Positions 28,701 to 39,099 of a DNA stretch of 64,000 nucleotides are shown in pieces. The position numbers and the translations under genes were made by a program. The notes under the pieces were generated by a model, which saw only the letters and a list, made by a program, of their open reading frames with translations, was not told the origin of the DNA and did no database searches. Each line of letters begins with the position of its first letter. Within the stretch, counting starts at the first letter, position 1. The DNA is from Micrasema longulum. Its lineage: Eukaryota > Arthropoda > Insecta > Trichoptera > Brachycentridae. Where the stretch lies: the NCBI GenBank assembly GCA_022494885.1, contig JAGVSM010003740.1, positions 372,001-436,000 on the forward strand, written 5' to 3'.

Positions 28701-28906
28701 AAATGCATTTTGATGTAGCGTAGCAGTTATAAATCGGAGAAGTATCAACTAGTGTTTAATATTGTAAAATGAGAGTATTTTCTTATTGCAGTGTTCCGTT
28801 GGCAGCTGGTCTATTTAACAGAGAAGTTTATTTAGAAGGAATAAAGAGAAGGGCCGCCATGTTAGATCACCAACCCGGAACATCAGCCATATGCAGCATT
28901 CAGTAG
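16800..28906 (+). CDS. INPP5E: Phosphatidylinositol polyphosphate 5-phosphatase type IV (INPP5E)
   Basis: INPP5E removes the 5-phosphate from PI(4,5)P2 and PI(3,4,5)P3; in animals with cilia it shapes ciliary-membrane lipid. Exons: 16800-17482, 19305-19430, 20568-20696, 21240-21397, 22162-22434, 24414-24679, 27688-27802, 28491-28638, 28792-28906. All are GT-AG with continuous phase, giving 670 residues (human 644). Residues 1-260 are serine-rich and disordered with a QSPPRPKS proline patch. The 5-phosphatase fold shows GTWNMNG (302-308), ILAIGTQES (330-338), TAHLTAH (419-425), WCGDLNFRL (467-475), PPTYK then [13 protein letters not shown] (541-569) and [11 protein letters not shown] (613-623), with the catalytic D and H present. 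The tail has [13 protein letters not shown] (641-653), matching the human FDRELYL ciliary motif, and ends in a CSIQ CaaX box. The ATG at 16800 has context AAAATGG and opens the only long frame. Confidence 0.95.
18115..18513. mobile_element. Non-autonomous pogo/Tigger-like element (in INPP5E intron 1)
   Basis: Left terminus CAGTAGAACTCCAATTATCC and right terminus GGATAATTGGAGTTCTACAG are imperfect inverted repeats, followed on the right by TA. The subterminal text (GGGGCTAGACCCC, then repeated GGATAAT/ATTCGAATAG motifs) is typical of pogo/Tigger relatives. No transposase frame remains. The right end holds two 15-bp subunits, at 18479-18493 and 18494-18508. Confidence 0.65.
19498..20046. mobile_element. 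Candidate piggyBac-type MITE (in INPP5E intron 2)
   Basis: Bounded by TTAA on both sides (19498-19501, 20043-20046). The outer termini are CCTTACCCTTAC on the left and, inverted, CCCTCCCTCCCC on the right. Subterminal TGTGTAGTCACTACACAT and GTACTAGCTACACATCACC are roughly inverted. The TTAA borders and C-rich ends suggest a piggyBac non-autonomous element, but the TIR match is short. Confidence 0.4.
20180..20545 (-). repeat. Penelope-like 3'-end relics
   Basis: On the minus strand, two stretches resemble hammerhead-bearing Penelope-like termini. One, near 20480-20530, has CCGAAGATGG, CCCCTGCAATAGGGG and GGAAAG; its TGGCCCCTGCAATAG recurs beside the Penelope fragment at 43.6 kb. The other, near 20190-20232, has CTGACAA, GAGGCAAGTACATCTC and GAAACCAGTAGAT. 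Both have substitutions in the catalytic core. They lie in the intron before INPP5E exon 3, and the second runs close to its acceptor. Confidence 0.35.
21731..21870. repeat. Palindromic Penelope-like terminal pair (in INPP5E intron)
   Basis: Two inverted copies of one terminus, each with an ACGACGAAACCC/GGGTTTCGTCGT core and a flanking AAAATTTATAAATAA arm, face each other. The minus-strand arm retains a whole hammerhead-like motif (21759-21801). The plus-strand arm keeps only its second half. A separate single copy lies at 25070-25170. Confidence 0.6.
21759..21801 (-). ncRNA. Minimal hammerhead-ribozyme-like motif
   Basis: Read on the minus strand: stem I 5' arm ACCAGT, core CTGACGA (consensus CUGANGA), one T, stem II GTCG-GTCA-CGAC, core GAAA, a degraded stem III (CCCGTT), the cleavage-type C, then stem I 3' arm ACTGGT. 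Stem I is a perfect 6 bp and stem II a perfect 4 bp. Stem III has one T where the copy at 25.1 kb has G, which breaks its second pair. Activity is not implied. Confidence 0.45.
22965..23070 (+). repeat. Degenerate tRNA-like repeat
   Basis: Contains TCCGCCTTGTAGTGCAGTGG, a box-A-like head preceded by a conserved leader TTGAGTGAAGATA. The same leader-head junction occurs near 27128 and 38330, and in minus orientation near 44110. Box B is decayed. Confidence 0.4.
23090..23700 (-). pseudogene. CR1/jockey-type LINE fragment (reverse transcriptase C-terminus)
   Basis: Minus strand encodes [18 protein letters not shown], then [28 protein letters not shown] and [14 protein letters not shown]. This is the usual C-terminal signature of non-LTR reverse transcriptases (NAAARL / LHWLPV.RI.YKL / APRYLSEL / GDRAFAVAAP.LWN). 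A stop interrupts the frame before LHW. The 3' end runs into TTAT-rich sequence near 23090. It is a 5'-truncated insertion in an INPP5E intron. Confidence 0.8.
25074..25116 (+). ncRNA. Minimal hammerhead-ribozyme-like motif, best copy
   Basis: Layout fits a type I hammerhead: ACCAGT (stem I, 25074-25079), CTGAAGA (CUGANGA core, 25080-25086), one extra T, GTCG-GTCA-CGAC (stem II, 25088-25099), GAAA (25100-25103), a two-pair stem III with loop CCG, the GTC cleavage triplet (25108-25110), then ACTGGT (25111-25116) closing a perfect 6-bp stem I. The invariant core positions CUGA.GA, GAA, A15.1-U16.1 and C17 are present. Very short stem III is characteristic of hammerheads in Penelope-like elements. 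It lies in an INPP5E intron, sense to the gene. Confidence 0.55.
25220..25380 (-). repeat. tRNA-derived SINE with poly(A) tail
   Basis: On the minus strand, a tRNA-like head (box A TGGTGTAGTGG, box B GGTTCGATTCC in a perfect CCGGG/CCCGG T-arm) is followed by about 75 bp and an 18-base poly(A), seen as poly(T) at 25220-25237. The 3' side does not complete the acceptor stem that GGCCTCC would require, so this is a SINE and not a functional tRNA gene. Confidence 0.7.
25860..27060. repeat. Dispersed repeat R-B, several segments (INPP5E intron)
   Basis: At least two partial copies of R-B: about 25860-26620 and 26830-27060. Shared blocks are AACTTTGCCGTACAATTTAA or its variants, TTTTTACCG, ATTTCCCGTAGCACTG, TACTTCCTCATT, TATGTATCGTATTATAATTG and AAATCTATCACAACA. 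Another fragment lies at 27590-27650. No coding capacity. Confidence 0.5.
27128..27230 (+). repeat. Degenerate tRNA-like repeat
   Basis: Leader TTGAGTAAAGATTGGTATG, a head CCTCGTGATGTAGCATG and an intact box B GGTTCGATTCC at 27183-27193. Belongs with the copies at 22965 and 44040. Confidence 0.45.
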
Positions 28907-30389
28907 GTCTCTGTCACTATATTTTCATAAAACCATTCTGTCAAAACAGAAGAAGACTTTTAAAATAATTCCTCTCTAAGACCTGTCAGTGTGAGCATTA
29001 GTAATAGTTACTAATGAGAAACAAAATGATTCAAATTTATAAAAACTATTCCTTTATTTAGACTTTTTTTTCATTTGTTGCTATTATTTTTAACTCTCAC
29101 TCAAACAACCGAAAAGTGAGTTATTTCTCGATGTTAAAGTATATGTTTCTTTTACAAAGTATGAATTTTCTTTTAGTAAATTTGTCATTATTTTGCTCTA
29201 AAAAGTAGTATTTTTACTGATTTTATGTTTTTGAATATTTTGATTTTTCCTGGGTGCGTTATATTTAAATTAAAAATCTTTGTTACTGTATTATGATGGT
29301 ACCATTTTCTAAAAGGAAAAGCTTGATATATTTTATCTCAATTTTATTAACAATCTAGTCAAGAGTTTGTGTTTTCATAATTATTAAACTATTCATTGTT
29401 AAGAGTATGAATATTTTTAATATGCTTGTATTTTTATCAAAATAATTTTAGCATTATTCATGATTACAAATATTTTTCAACAAAATAATGCAGATGTATG
29501 CGTACTTTCATATTGCATACCAGAAATATAGAAATTCAACCATTCCTTAATCTTCGTCCATTACTTAAATCATAAAATATATCATTATTTATTTACATCA
29601 ATGAAATTAATATCAATTTACACTTGAGTGTAATTAGCAAAAAATTTGAAGTAGTTACCTATTTTTATTTTACTATTTTAAATTTCACCCCGATTACCTC
29701 CAATGTTAATACTAAAATAAATTTAGGCGATAAGTTATTATGTTGTAAACATTAGTATAAAGGCAGAGTCACTTTTATATATTAAGAGTAAGTATACTAC
29801 ATAATGTCATTTCCATAATAAAATTATTGAGATAAATAATTATTTTACCATTTTGAACATATCAGTTTAGTTATGTTTGTAATTTATTTTTGCTGTACAA
29901 AAAATACTAGTCATGAAATACCAAAGGATAGATTAGTTTGCAATTTTAGGTATACAAATCAGAAAGCTTGAGAAAATTTATTGTTGATTTGCATAGAATT
30001 ATTTGGTGTTTGTTATTTAACAAATATATATTAAAATCAGCATTAATGTCCATTGCCATTTGGTATACAGGTGATTATAAAATAATTGATAGTGGTGACG
30101 AAAATGAATATTTAGTTCAAAAGTGAAATTAATACTTTACAAAAAAATGTTTTTAATAGTAATCTAAATAATCAGGGGTAAAGTATGAGTAAATGTTAGA
30201 TTATAAAAGAAAGGTGTCGGCCATTTTGGCAAGTTGGCATTTATGTGTCAAAAACTTAGTACATTTTATACTTGTATTTTTTTCAATCACAAAATGTATT
30301 CAAATTTTACATACAACATTTCGGTAAATAAATTAATAAAAGATGGAATAAATCATACATTGATAAGTAAAGTGTAAAACTCCTTTGTA
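28907..30389. other. INPP5E 3' flank, no further gene seen
   Basis: AT-rich sequence after the INPP5E stop. Candidate AATAAA signals occur at 29716-29721 and 29817-29822. Nothing else is recognisable. Confidence 0.4.
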
Positions 30390-31599
30390 TTAGATGTATA
30401 ACTTTGCTTCCGCCGTTTTTTTTCCGAAATTTGAGGCCGTATTGTAAAACAAACTGGTTATACATTTATGATTCAAAGTATTTTCCATCGCTGGCCACTA
30501 CTCCCATCTTTCGGGCAGCGTACGAATCCTACGTTGAAAAAACTGGTCATCTTTTAAAGCTTCCCACTAATCTATTTAATTTTTTTACTTCTTCATAAGG
30601 CTGAAAGTGCTGGTCAGCCAGGCCATGTGTTATTGATTGAAACAAGTGATAGTCTGAGGGAGCAACATCTGAAGAATACGGCGGTATGTCTTGATCACTT
30701 TTGCAACATGGGGTCAAGCATTGTTATGCTGCAAAATCACTTTATCGTGTCTCTCGTTGTATTGCGGCAGTTTGTCTTTCAATGTTTGGCTCAATCACAT
30801 TCATTTCATTCAGTAACGATCGCTTGTGATTGTTTCACTCGGTTTTAATAGCTCATAATACACTACACCTAGAGCAGGTCCCACCAAATACAGAGCATGA
30901 CCTTAGAACTGTGAATATTCGGGTTGGCCATCGACATGGAAGCATGGCTGGGTAATCCCCAAGATTTTCTGCGCTTGGGGTTATTGTAATGGACCCATTT
31001 TTTGTCCCCAGTCACAATGCGATGCAGAAATCCCTTGTCCCCGTCGTTGCCTTTCAAGCAACTGTTTACAAGCAAATAAACTCTGTTCAATTTCCTTGCT
31101 TTTGAATCATTCCCATAGTTTTGAGGCATTTTGAAATTGCTTGTTGAGTCACTAAGATCGTGCTATTTTTTCTCGACTTTGACACGAGTCTTCATCAAAT
31201 AACGCCTCCAATTCTGCATCTTTGAAAATCTTCTCTATTCCACCACTATGGCGGTTTTCAATGTGAAAATCACAGTTCTTGAAGCCTTGAAACTACTCAC
31301 GACACATTCTTTCCCTAATAGTGGCCCACCGTAGAGCATTTGATGAGCCTCAGCCGCAGATTTCTTCATATTTATGCAGAAAATTAAAACCTTCTGCAAA
31401 TGACGACAATTTGGCTTGTAAACTGTCATTTTAAATCGAGAATAAATTTATGATGCAGGCACAAATCGACTCATATTTCTATGAGGTTATGTTGACAGAT
31501 GCCCAAGTTTATTGCATGACGTGTATGATCTATTTATTTCGACCACCACTTACCGTTAAAGTCTACATGAAAATGGCGGAAGCAAAGTTGTACACCTAA
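30390..31599 (-). mobile_element. Mariner element, full length but inactivated
   Basis: TIRs read TTAGATGTATAACTTTGCTT on the left and, inverted, TTAGGTGTACAACTTTGCTT on the right. TA flanks both sides (30388-30389 and 31600-31601), the expected mariner target duplication. The minus strand carries transposase pieces: a head near 31429 (FCINMKKSAAEAH), then RIVTGDKKWVHYNNPKRRKS with the first catalytic D, and SKVMLCIWW. Further on, the second catalytic motif is altered: its D is N and a stop follows. Frameshifts and stops make it a pseudogene. Confidence 0.85.
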
Positions 31600-31601
31600 T
31601 A

Positions 31602-34600
31602 TATGACATTAACTTTGTCAAAATTATTAAGTACTTTATTATATTATTCCCTATGTTTACAAATACATAGTTAGTGCCTAATTAATCCAAATACAAACTG
31701 TTTAATCTACGTAGACCCCTTCAATGTGTAGTGATCACAATGATAATTATCTAGGTGTATGTTTATTATGTGTGCATTACTGTTTTATGGTTTGGCTAAA
31801 GTGTGAAGTTTCTTAATACATTATGGTGATAATGGTGCCTCTATTTGGAATTGTTATTATACTTGCGATGGAAACGTCCAGACCTGGAGGATAGTCAAAA
31901 GATTTTCTTCTAGAAATGTCTATTTCTAAGTGGTGCTGTTCTATTTTGAATGTTAATTATTGAAACTATTTATTTTTCAAACAAATGTATTTTTAATGAA
32001 AATACCCTTGAATGTTATTTGAACTTAAGTACACATACATAATAGGAAATTTTCTTAAACCACTTTTGAATATTAGAAATTCTATGTTTAAACTTAACAT
32101 ATCATTAATTGCGTTAAAAACAGTATTATTGGCTATTATATTTATGTGTAAAATAATATTATTTTGTATTTTATATGTATTAAAGAAGGTTTTATTTACG
32201 AGCTTTTTTGTGACTATCTAATAGAACATTAATTTTAGTACTTACTCTTAGACTTGCGTGTATTAAGTTTTCTTTAAAAACAATATGCTCTTAACTTAAA
32301 TTTCAGTGGCATATTACTAAAAATCTATAAAAGCATAACATTATTTTTGGTTAAAAAAGATTTTCATTTTGCAGTAGCATAATATGTATTGGTTCTCTAT
32401 AACTTCTAGTGTTTACTAAAGTAACTTAACATTGTTTTTTTGTGCAATTTAAATACAAAAACAAAAAATCTCATGTTACTTGCTTAACTTGATTCATCAG
32501 CCATTTGTAAGGAAGAGATTGGAAGACTATATTCTTCTTTACTTTGTAGGCTCAAGTGGAACATTAGTTCTATTAAAACAGTTGTAAACATGTTTCAATG
32601 TCAATTCTGTTGACATTTAGGGCTGGTATTTTTTTTTTCAATGATTCTACCATGTTTTAGAAATTAAGAAAATGTATTGAAAATAACTAGACAATACATG
32701 ATAAGCTTAAGAATTTAGATGATTGCTACTTACTTATTTATCTCCCAAATTTGAATTATAAAATTACGTGAAACCTAATTTTAATATGAATCTATTACTA
32801 TATTTGGCGAATGATAGGCAACTTTGCAATAATATCTGTGATTTCCATACCAGAATCAAAACTTGTACAAATATTAAGTAATTGCCTTCCTAATTATTAA
32901 GAAAATGTATTTTAATAAAATTCAATCACTTCAAGTGGATAAAATATCTTCTCGCATGTAGAAAATGTTTTGGTAAATATAAAATTACTTAGTATCTACT
33001 ACCCTTATGGTGCTTTTAAAATACTGGGATCTTTTGCATATTGCATTATGATGTAAACATTCCATTTTTGTCTATTTATTTAAAAATTACTTCTTTTCTA
33101 TGGTTGGTTAGATGATCAGTGTTACCAACCCTACAAAGGTTTTCTCATATAAAATTTGCAATTGAGGGAATAACACTAAAATATTCCTAGGTTATAGAAA
33201 TAATCAAGAATGACCAAAAAAGGTTACCAGCGTAAATTGTTTTTTTTTTCCAACCTCCCCTCTACCAATGATCTACTGATTTTTTGTCTCTGGTTACTGA
33301 ATTTTTACTTGATGGGGGTTGGCAACAATGTAGATGATATTAATATTTAAAATGACATTCTAATTTTTTTTTAAATAAATAGGTACCTAACACCTTTTAC
33401 TAATGTATCGATTCATCCCAAGAATAAAGTGACGACTACAATGCTTAATATATTTTGAGATATTAATAATGTGCATCCAACATAGCTAGCTCAATAAATA
33501 CATCACTTGATTGGCAATTAGAACTTTGGTTTGAATTCCAGAGCAGAGTTAGTTTTCTTGTAATGTCATTAATTAATTTTGTAAAAAAGTTACCTGTGTA
33601 TGACAGGTAAAGATCGGTTTATTATTGAAATTTATAAATATATAGCTACATTTATCATTTTAAAAAAGTCGGCTTAAGATAAAACAATATTCTGCTATTT
33701 TCACTGACCCAAGTGCAAAAATCGTTGTTCTGGTCATAGAATAAAATAAATGTATGTAAATCCTAGTAATACTTAATAAAATTAAATCAATTGTCATTCT
33801 GCCTTATATTATCAATTACACAATATGGAAATATATACATCTGAAGTTTCCGATTTCTTTTAACAATAAAGTCTTGGAGTTTAGTACAAAAAATGACTTA
33901 TTTTGGAACAATACAAGTTTATCAGATTTGCGTATCTCGAGATCATTAATTCAACTGCGTTTTAAATTTATGAGTAATTTTGAGCTTTTTATGTGATTAA
34001 AAGTACAGTACCATTTTTATAAAATAAGAATATCTTCGTAAAATAAATAATATAGGATATCAATGAACTTCCTGTAAAGAGTGTAGATCATTTTTAAGAA
34101 TGGTCAATTGTGAATTATAATAACAATCATTATTCAAATATGAATCAAACTATACTAGTTTCATGTTTTCGTCTCAAGAAACAAATTCCATGTCTAGAAT
34201 CAAGGATTAAAATTTCAGTATAAAATAGTCTGTTGTGTTTTATTAGGAATGTTTTAGGTATTTTTGTGCAATATGGCTTTCAAAATATAAATGTTATTTG
34301 TTTTCTAGTCATTTAATTTTTAGTGTTGTAAATCATAAACTCACATTCCTTTTAAAACAATTTAGTTTAATATTTAGTATTCTATTATATTAATATATTT
34401 CTATTAAAAAGCTGGTTTAGTGCGTTTAAACTAGAAGTGATTGGACTCTTTTTATCATCTGTTAATAAATGGCTCTGCTCACACCATTGCCAGTTTGTAC
34501 ATGACTAAAATGCGATTATCTCAGTGCCACGTGTTTGTGGGTTACGTCACTTCTGCGTTGACCACCTCATTTATATTCTCTGAATTCAGTTAAATTTTAG

Positions 34601-34971
34601 CATAATGATATATAAATCTCATAGCATTGCATAAAATATAATGTTTATGTCATAAAATATATCCATGATGCGTTAATCAAAAAAATTGTATGTGTCACCA
34701 TCGTGTTCTGAAAAGTTCAAAGATTTTTTAAATTGTCTTTGGATACAAATTCCGACATAAAAGCTGTGTGGATCTATACTTTTAATTGATAAACAGTGTA
34801 TGTAGATTTAGTGTGTCAATTTTGTACCATTACTATTAATGTTTATCTAAAAAAAAACTTTATGTCAAAGAAAAGTAGAAAACAGTGAAAATCGAAGATA
34901 AAACTGGGTTTAATGCTAGCAGCACCAAATTGTCAGTGACTTGTGTTGTGATTGTTTATGACAAGGTCGTG
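31602..34971. other. Intergenic, no gene recognised
   Basis: 3.4 kb of AT-rich sequence with no open frame carrying a recognisable motif, no TIR pair and no RNA gene that I can see. Confidence 0.5.
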
Positions 34972-35882
34972 ACCATAGAATTATAATATACCAGGAGGCG
35001 CGTAGAGCCAAGTTTGCTTACATCGCACTGTGTCCAAAAGTTTCCCAATTCCTCCCCCTGCACGACATCCCGCATGGGCGTATGCATGAAGTGGCCGCGT
35101 AATGTTGCCAGACCGCAAACAATATATTATAAAACAAATATAAATTAATTTTGTGTTATGTTACGTTGTTTTACCACAAAAAATATTTTACTGACGGAAC
35201 TATAAAAAAATACAACTACTTTTATTAGGCAAACGTTAAAAAACATTAAAAAATCATTTAGTGATTAAGTAAATTAATACCATTAATATTATAATAAGGC
35301 TTATTAATAGAAAGCCGGGTAAAAAATTAGACTATCCTGGCAATACTAACAAAGTGTCTACCTTATTTTAAAAATATATTTGTACTCCTGTATTTAGCCT
35401 TACGTGTTATGTACAAGGCTAAGGTACTTGGAAAAAATCGTTTTTATTTGTCTTGGAAATGGGATGTTCGATCACTGATTTTGGTTTATTACCTTTATGA
35501 GTCCAATCACCATTGTTGCAAAGTCCAAGAACAATGGCGCATGATAACTACTTTTAACGACAGTGTGGATATCTGTTCAAGATATTCCATCTTTCCTGCA
35601 TTCTGCTTCAAGATGTTTTATTTCACAATCTGACAGACGGTAAAATAATTGAATTCTTAAATAATATTATTTGTGAATTCGCTACTTACACATGAAATGT
35701 TATCCCAACCTGTTCCCATTTAATTCCAGCAGTATTTGGACCAGCATAATTGAATTTAAATAGGCAGTTGCGTGCTAAGCAACGTCTACAGAGTAAATAA
35801 TGGCCAAAACATAAAACTACTCATTCATAAGTAGTTTAGTCGGCTTCTGTACACGGTTTCTGGACTATTATAATTCTATGGT
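34972..35882. mobile_element. 911-bp TIR element (family T2)
   Basis: Perfect 17-bp terminal inverted repeats ACCATAGAATTATAATA, flanked by CGTG on both sides (34968-34971, 35883-35886), a probable 4-bp target duplication. A shortened relative with the same ends lies at 54648-54963. An internal segment (about 35390-35640) matches 46070-46390 in inverse orientation. The one open frame (35409-35633) has no known motif. Superfamily not assigned. Confidence 0.65.
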
Positions 35883-35886
35883 CGTG

Positions 35887-36948
35887 GCATTTTATTTCAG
35901 TATTAAAAAAAGTGATGAATCAGTTTCTATTTTCTCTATCTCTATTTTCCTTTTTTCTGAGTTTGATGCAGAATAACAATTTAAAATTAAGTTGAGATGT
36001 GTGTTTATTACAAATATAATAATACATATCTTTGTGCCTTTCCAAGTTCATAATTTTGCACCCCAAATAAATTTAATCTGTACCACAAATGGTGATTAAA
36101 ATGATAAAATAATTGTTTTATTAGTTGACACACTAGTTAGATAGTGAGAGTTTACATAGTCACCGGTAAGATTTATTTATTAGACAATGAGATTTCAGTT
36201 AAGAAATACATTATATAGTTTCACTATACGTTTCATGTTTTCTGTTAAGTATGAATAGAAAAACAACAAGTCCCTTTCATATGTTTTTAAAAAAATTGAC
36301 TAATTTACAATGACTTACCCTTTGTTAAGGTAAAATTGCAAAAAAACAGTAACATTTCAAAGGTATCTTTACAAAACACAATGTGATTATTATTGATTTT
36401 CTACGCCTAAGAATATGTTTATGTGTGCCCTATTTCAAGATATAAATAAAAAAAATATTTATGTATAATTTTTTCAATGTGATTTTCCTCAAGCCACAAG
36501 CCTCAAGCAAGCAAAGTAATTGGGCCTTCTGGGCTGTTGTGGTACAAAAAAAAACAATAATAAATAAAATACAATCTAAAATGGTTTTCATTAAAATTAA
36601 ATTATCACTTTTTTTCCAGTATTTAACTGACATCCGCCCTTTATCCCCGGCATGCATTATATTTTCTTGTTCAATTATCCTAGAAAGTAGAGCCTTTATG
36701 TCAAATTGTATTTAACAGAAATGTAGATCATGTGAATTGTCGTCAGATGCCATTATTGGTCTAAAATGCATAAAAAATTACATTCACCTTTTCAATCTAA
36801 ATCAATTTACATACCCTGTTGTACCCTTCAAATGTAAAAGAGATTAAAACCTGATAATTGGAGAATATTTGTCAATAAACATCCTTTAAATTTGATGAAA
36901 AACAAATTACATATTTTTAGTATCTTTTTTAAGTCATCAGCATCAATA
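35887..36948. other. Intergenic, no gene recognised
   Basis: AT-rich spacer between the T2 element and the second mariner copy. Overlapping short open frames on both strands near 36430-36715 show no motif. Confidence 0.45.
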
Positions 36949-37422
36949 TAGGTGTAAAACTTTGCTTTCGCGATCATTATCAAATGTAATTAATGCGTTT
37001 GAGCCGCGCATTGAAAGATAAATGGTCGCAATACAATGAGATATATGATAAAGTGATTTTGCAGCCTGACAATACTTGACCCCATGTTGCAAAAGTGGTC
37101 AAGAAATACTTAGAAACGTTGAAATGGGAACTCCTACCCCACCCGCTGTATTCTCCAGACGTTGCTCCCTCTGACTTATCACTTGTTTCGATCAACGGCA
37201 CACGGCCTGGCTGACCAGCACTTCCGGTCATATGAAAAAGTAAAAAAATGGATTGATTCGTGGACCGCTTCAATGACCAGTTGTTTGAATGCGAGATTCG
37301 TACGGAGAAAGTAATGGCCATCGATGGACAATACTTTGAATCATAAATGTATAGCCAGTTTTTTATAATAAAGCCTCGAATTTTTTTGAAAAAAAACACT
37401 GGAAGCAATGTTGTACACCAAA
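36949..37422 (+). mobile_element. Mariner element, internally deleted copy
   Basis: Same family as 30390-31599 but on the plus strand. TIR-like ends are TAGGTGTAAAACTTTGCTTT and TTGTACACCA. The plus strand keeps the C-terminal third of the transposase. The second catalytic motif reads DNT-stop-PHV, and the third retains YSPDVAPSDL with its D, then HGLADQHF and a stop. About 700 bp of the 5' part are missing. Confidence 0.8.
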
Positions 37423-38449
37423 AACAAAAGTCCATTTTGTTTTCAATCTCTGGGCACCTTATACTAATACATACTAGTCATTATTTGCTGTGCAAATTTT
37501 AATTATTTTAGTTAGGATGTAATTAAATTGCAAAGTTAACAATTATTTGAATGTTTGCACAAGGATAAAATCTTGTAATAGTTTCTTATATCTTATTTGT
37601 ATTGAGTTCTAATAAAATAATACAAGCTGTCTCGAAAATATCTATTTTTCTTACATTCTGGAGTCTACAATGTAGTGGAGTCTGTGTAGAAAGTTGTAAT
37701 AAATTGATTATTTAAAGAAATTATTAGTTTTATTTCCGTCCTTACAAATGAATGAAGAATATGTATACATATTAGTGAGATGCTTTTTTTAGGATAAAAA
37801 GTAGCCTTGGACACTTGTTAGTTCTTTGGCTATCCTTATGTAAAAAAATCATATCGATTGGTTGCTCCGTTGCGACGTGATGGACTAACACATTTTCTCA
37901 TTTATAATATTGTATACTTATTAGGTGTAATTATTAATTTATTCAAAAATGATACATGTTAAAAGTTATAACAGAACCAGCACAAAATGATTACGATTTT
38001 AGTTATTGTAATTACAATTGTTTGACTTTTTTCATTTTAAAATTGTAAGTAAGGAGAATCGTTTTTGTAAAAAACTAGGGAATGTCTTTGAAAGCTTGGT
38101 TTACAAATATTAGAAAGTCAAACATGGAACTTACTTTAAGTACAATAAGGAAATTCGTCGCTACCCAAAATTGTATTTTGGAAATTTCTTTACAGAGAAA
38201 CTAATTTCATAAAATGTAGGTAAAAAATTAATCCGTGTCTAGGCGGATGAAGAATACAGTCCTAGAACCCAAAACTGTTTTCGACTCGATGGCTACTAAA
38301 GTAAAAATTCTGTAAAAGTTAATTGAGTGGGGATAAGTCCGCCTCGTAGCGTATGCATGATGCCCTTTTCCTAATAGTGAGTTACTCGTTAAAAAAGACC
38401 CCAAAATTAAAAACATTTGGGTAAATCGTAAGAACGCAAATATTTCAAT
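37423..38449. other. Intergenic with a SINE-like fragment
   Basis: Mostly featureless AT-rich DNA. Near 38225-38365 a fragment of the leader-plus-tRNA-like repeat is visible (TTGAGTGGGGATAAGTCCGC then CTCGTAG). Confidence 0.45.
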
Positions 38450-39098
38450 GCAACAATTTGTGTTTTTTACTATTCGCAAATGACTTGAAGCTATTTTTAA
38501 AGGTTACAACTTTGCATGATTTTTGTACTCACCAGGTGGATATAACAAATCTATCTGAATGGGGAAGACAAAATATTATTGTTCAATGTTTCAAAATGTT
38601 CACTTATCTCTTTCACCAGGGCCTACAAAACACTTTTTCCACTAATGAATGACCAGAACCTTATGTGGACTTCGAAGGTTAAAGATCATCGAAACAGTTT
38701 GTAATAGTTCAATTAAAGATGTTAGGAATTGTCCCGTGCCAAGGTTTTCAGTAGTACGCGAGTACTAAGAATTCTTTATAACTCATTGGTGCGACGAAGA
38801 CTTGAGAGTGGCTCGATGATTTGAGGACCATGTGAGTTGAAGTACTCTCTTATGGTGGAGAGGGTTTAGAAGAAATTTCTTCGATTTCTCTACATGAGGG
38901 AGTACAGATATTATCAATGACTTTATCCGACTGAGTTTTTCCAGGGTATGCTTGGTCACAACAGTTTAAAGACCAGAAGGGATGTGCTCTAACTACGCAT
39001 TTCTTTTGATTGTTGCGCCTTAGAAAGTGACAATATAGACTGTTCCACATTCCAATATACAGGACTAAATTGGGATGCCTGTTGGAAGGGCTACCTCT
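38450..39098 (+). pseudogene. Jockey-like LINE fragment, plus strand
   Basis: Three-frame pieces of a reverse transcriptase: LFANDLKLFLKV (the catalytic F/YADD box, with FAND here), LSEWGRQN, NVSKCSLISFTR, then RLESGSMIWGPYE, VQKKFLRFLYMREYRY and RRDVLLTTHFF. Frames shift repeatedly. It stops where the poly(A) of the opposite-strand LINE begins. Confidence 0.7.
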
Positions 39099-39099
39099 G

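Noticed and set aside
30869..31129. A small host gene on the minus strand
   Set aside because: The frame lies inside a mariner with intact TIRs and TA flanks and is a piece of its transposase.
35409..35633. A 74-codon gene in the middle of the window
   Set aside because: It lies inside the T2 transposable element and has no recognisable domain.
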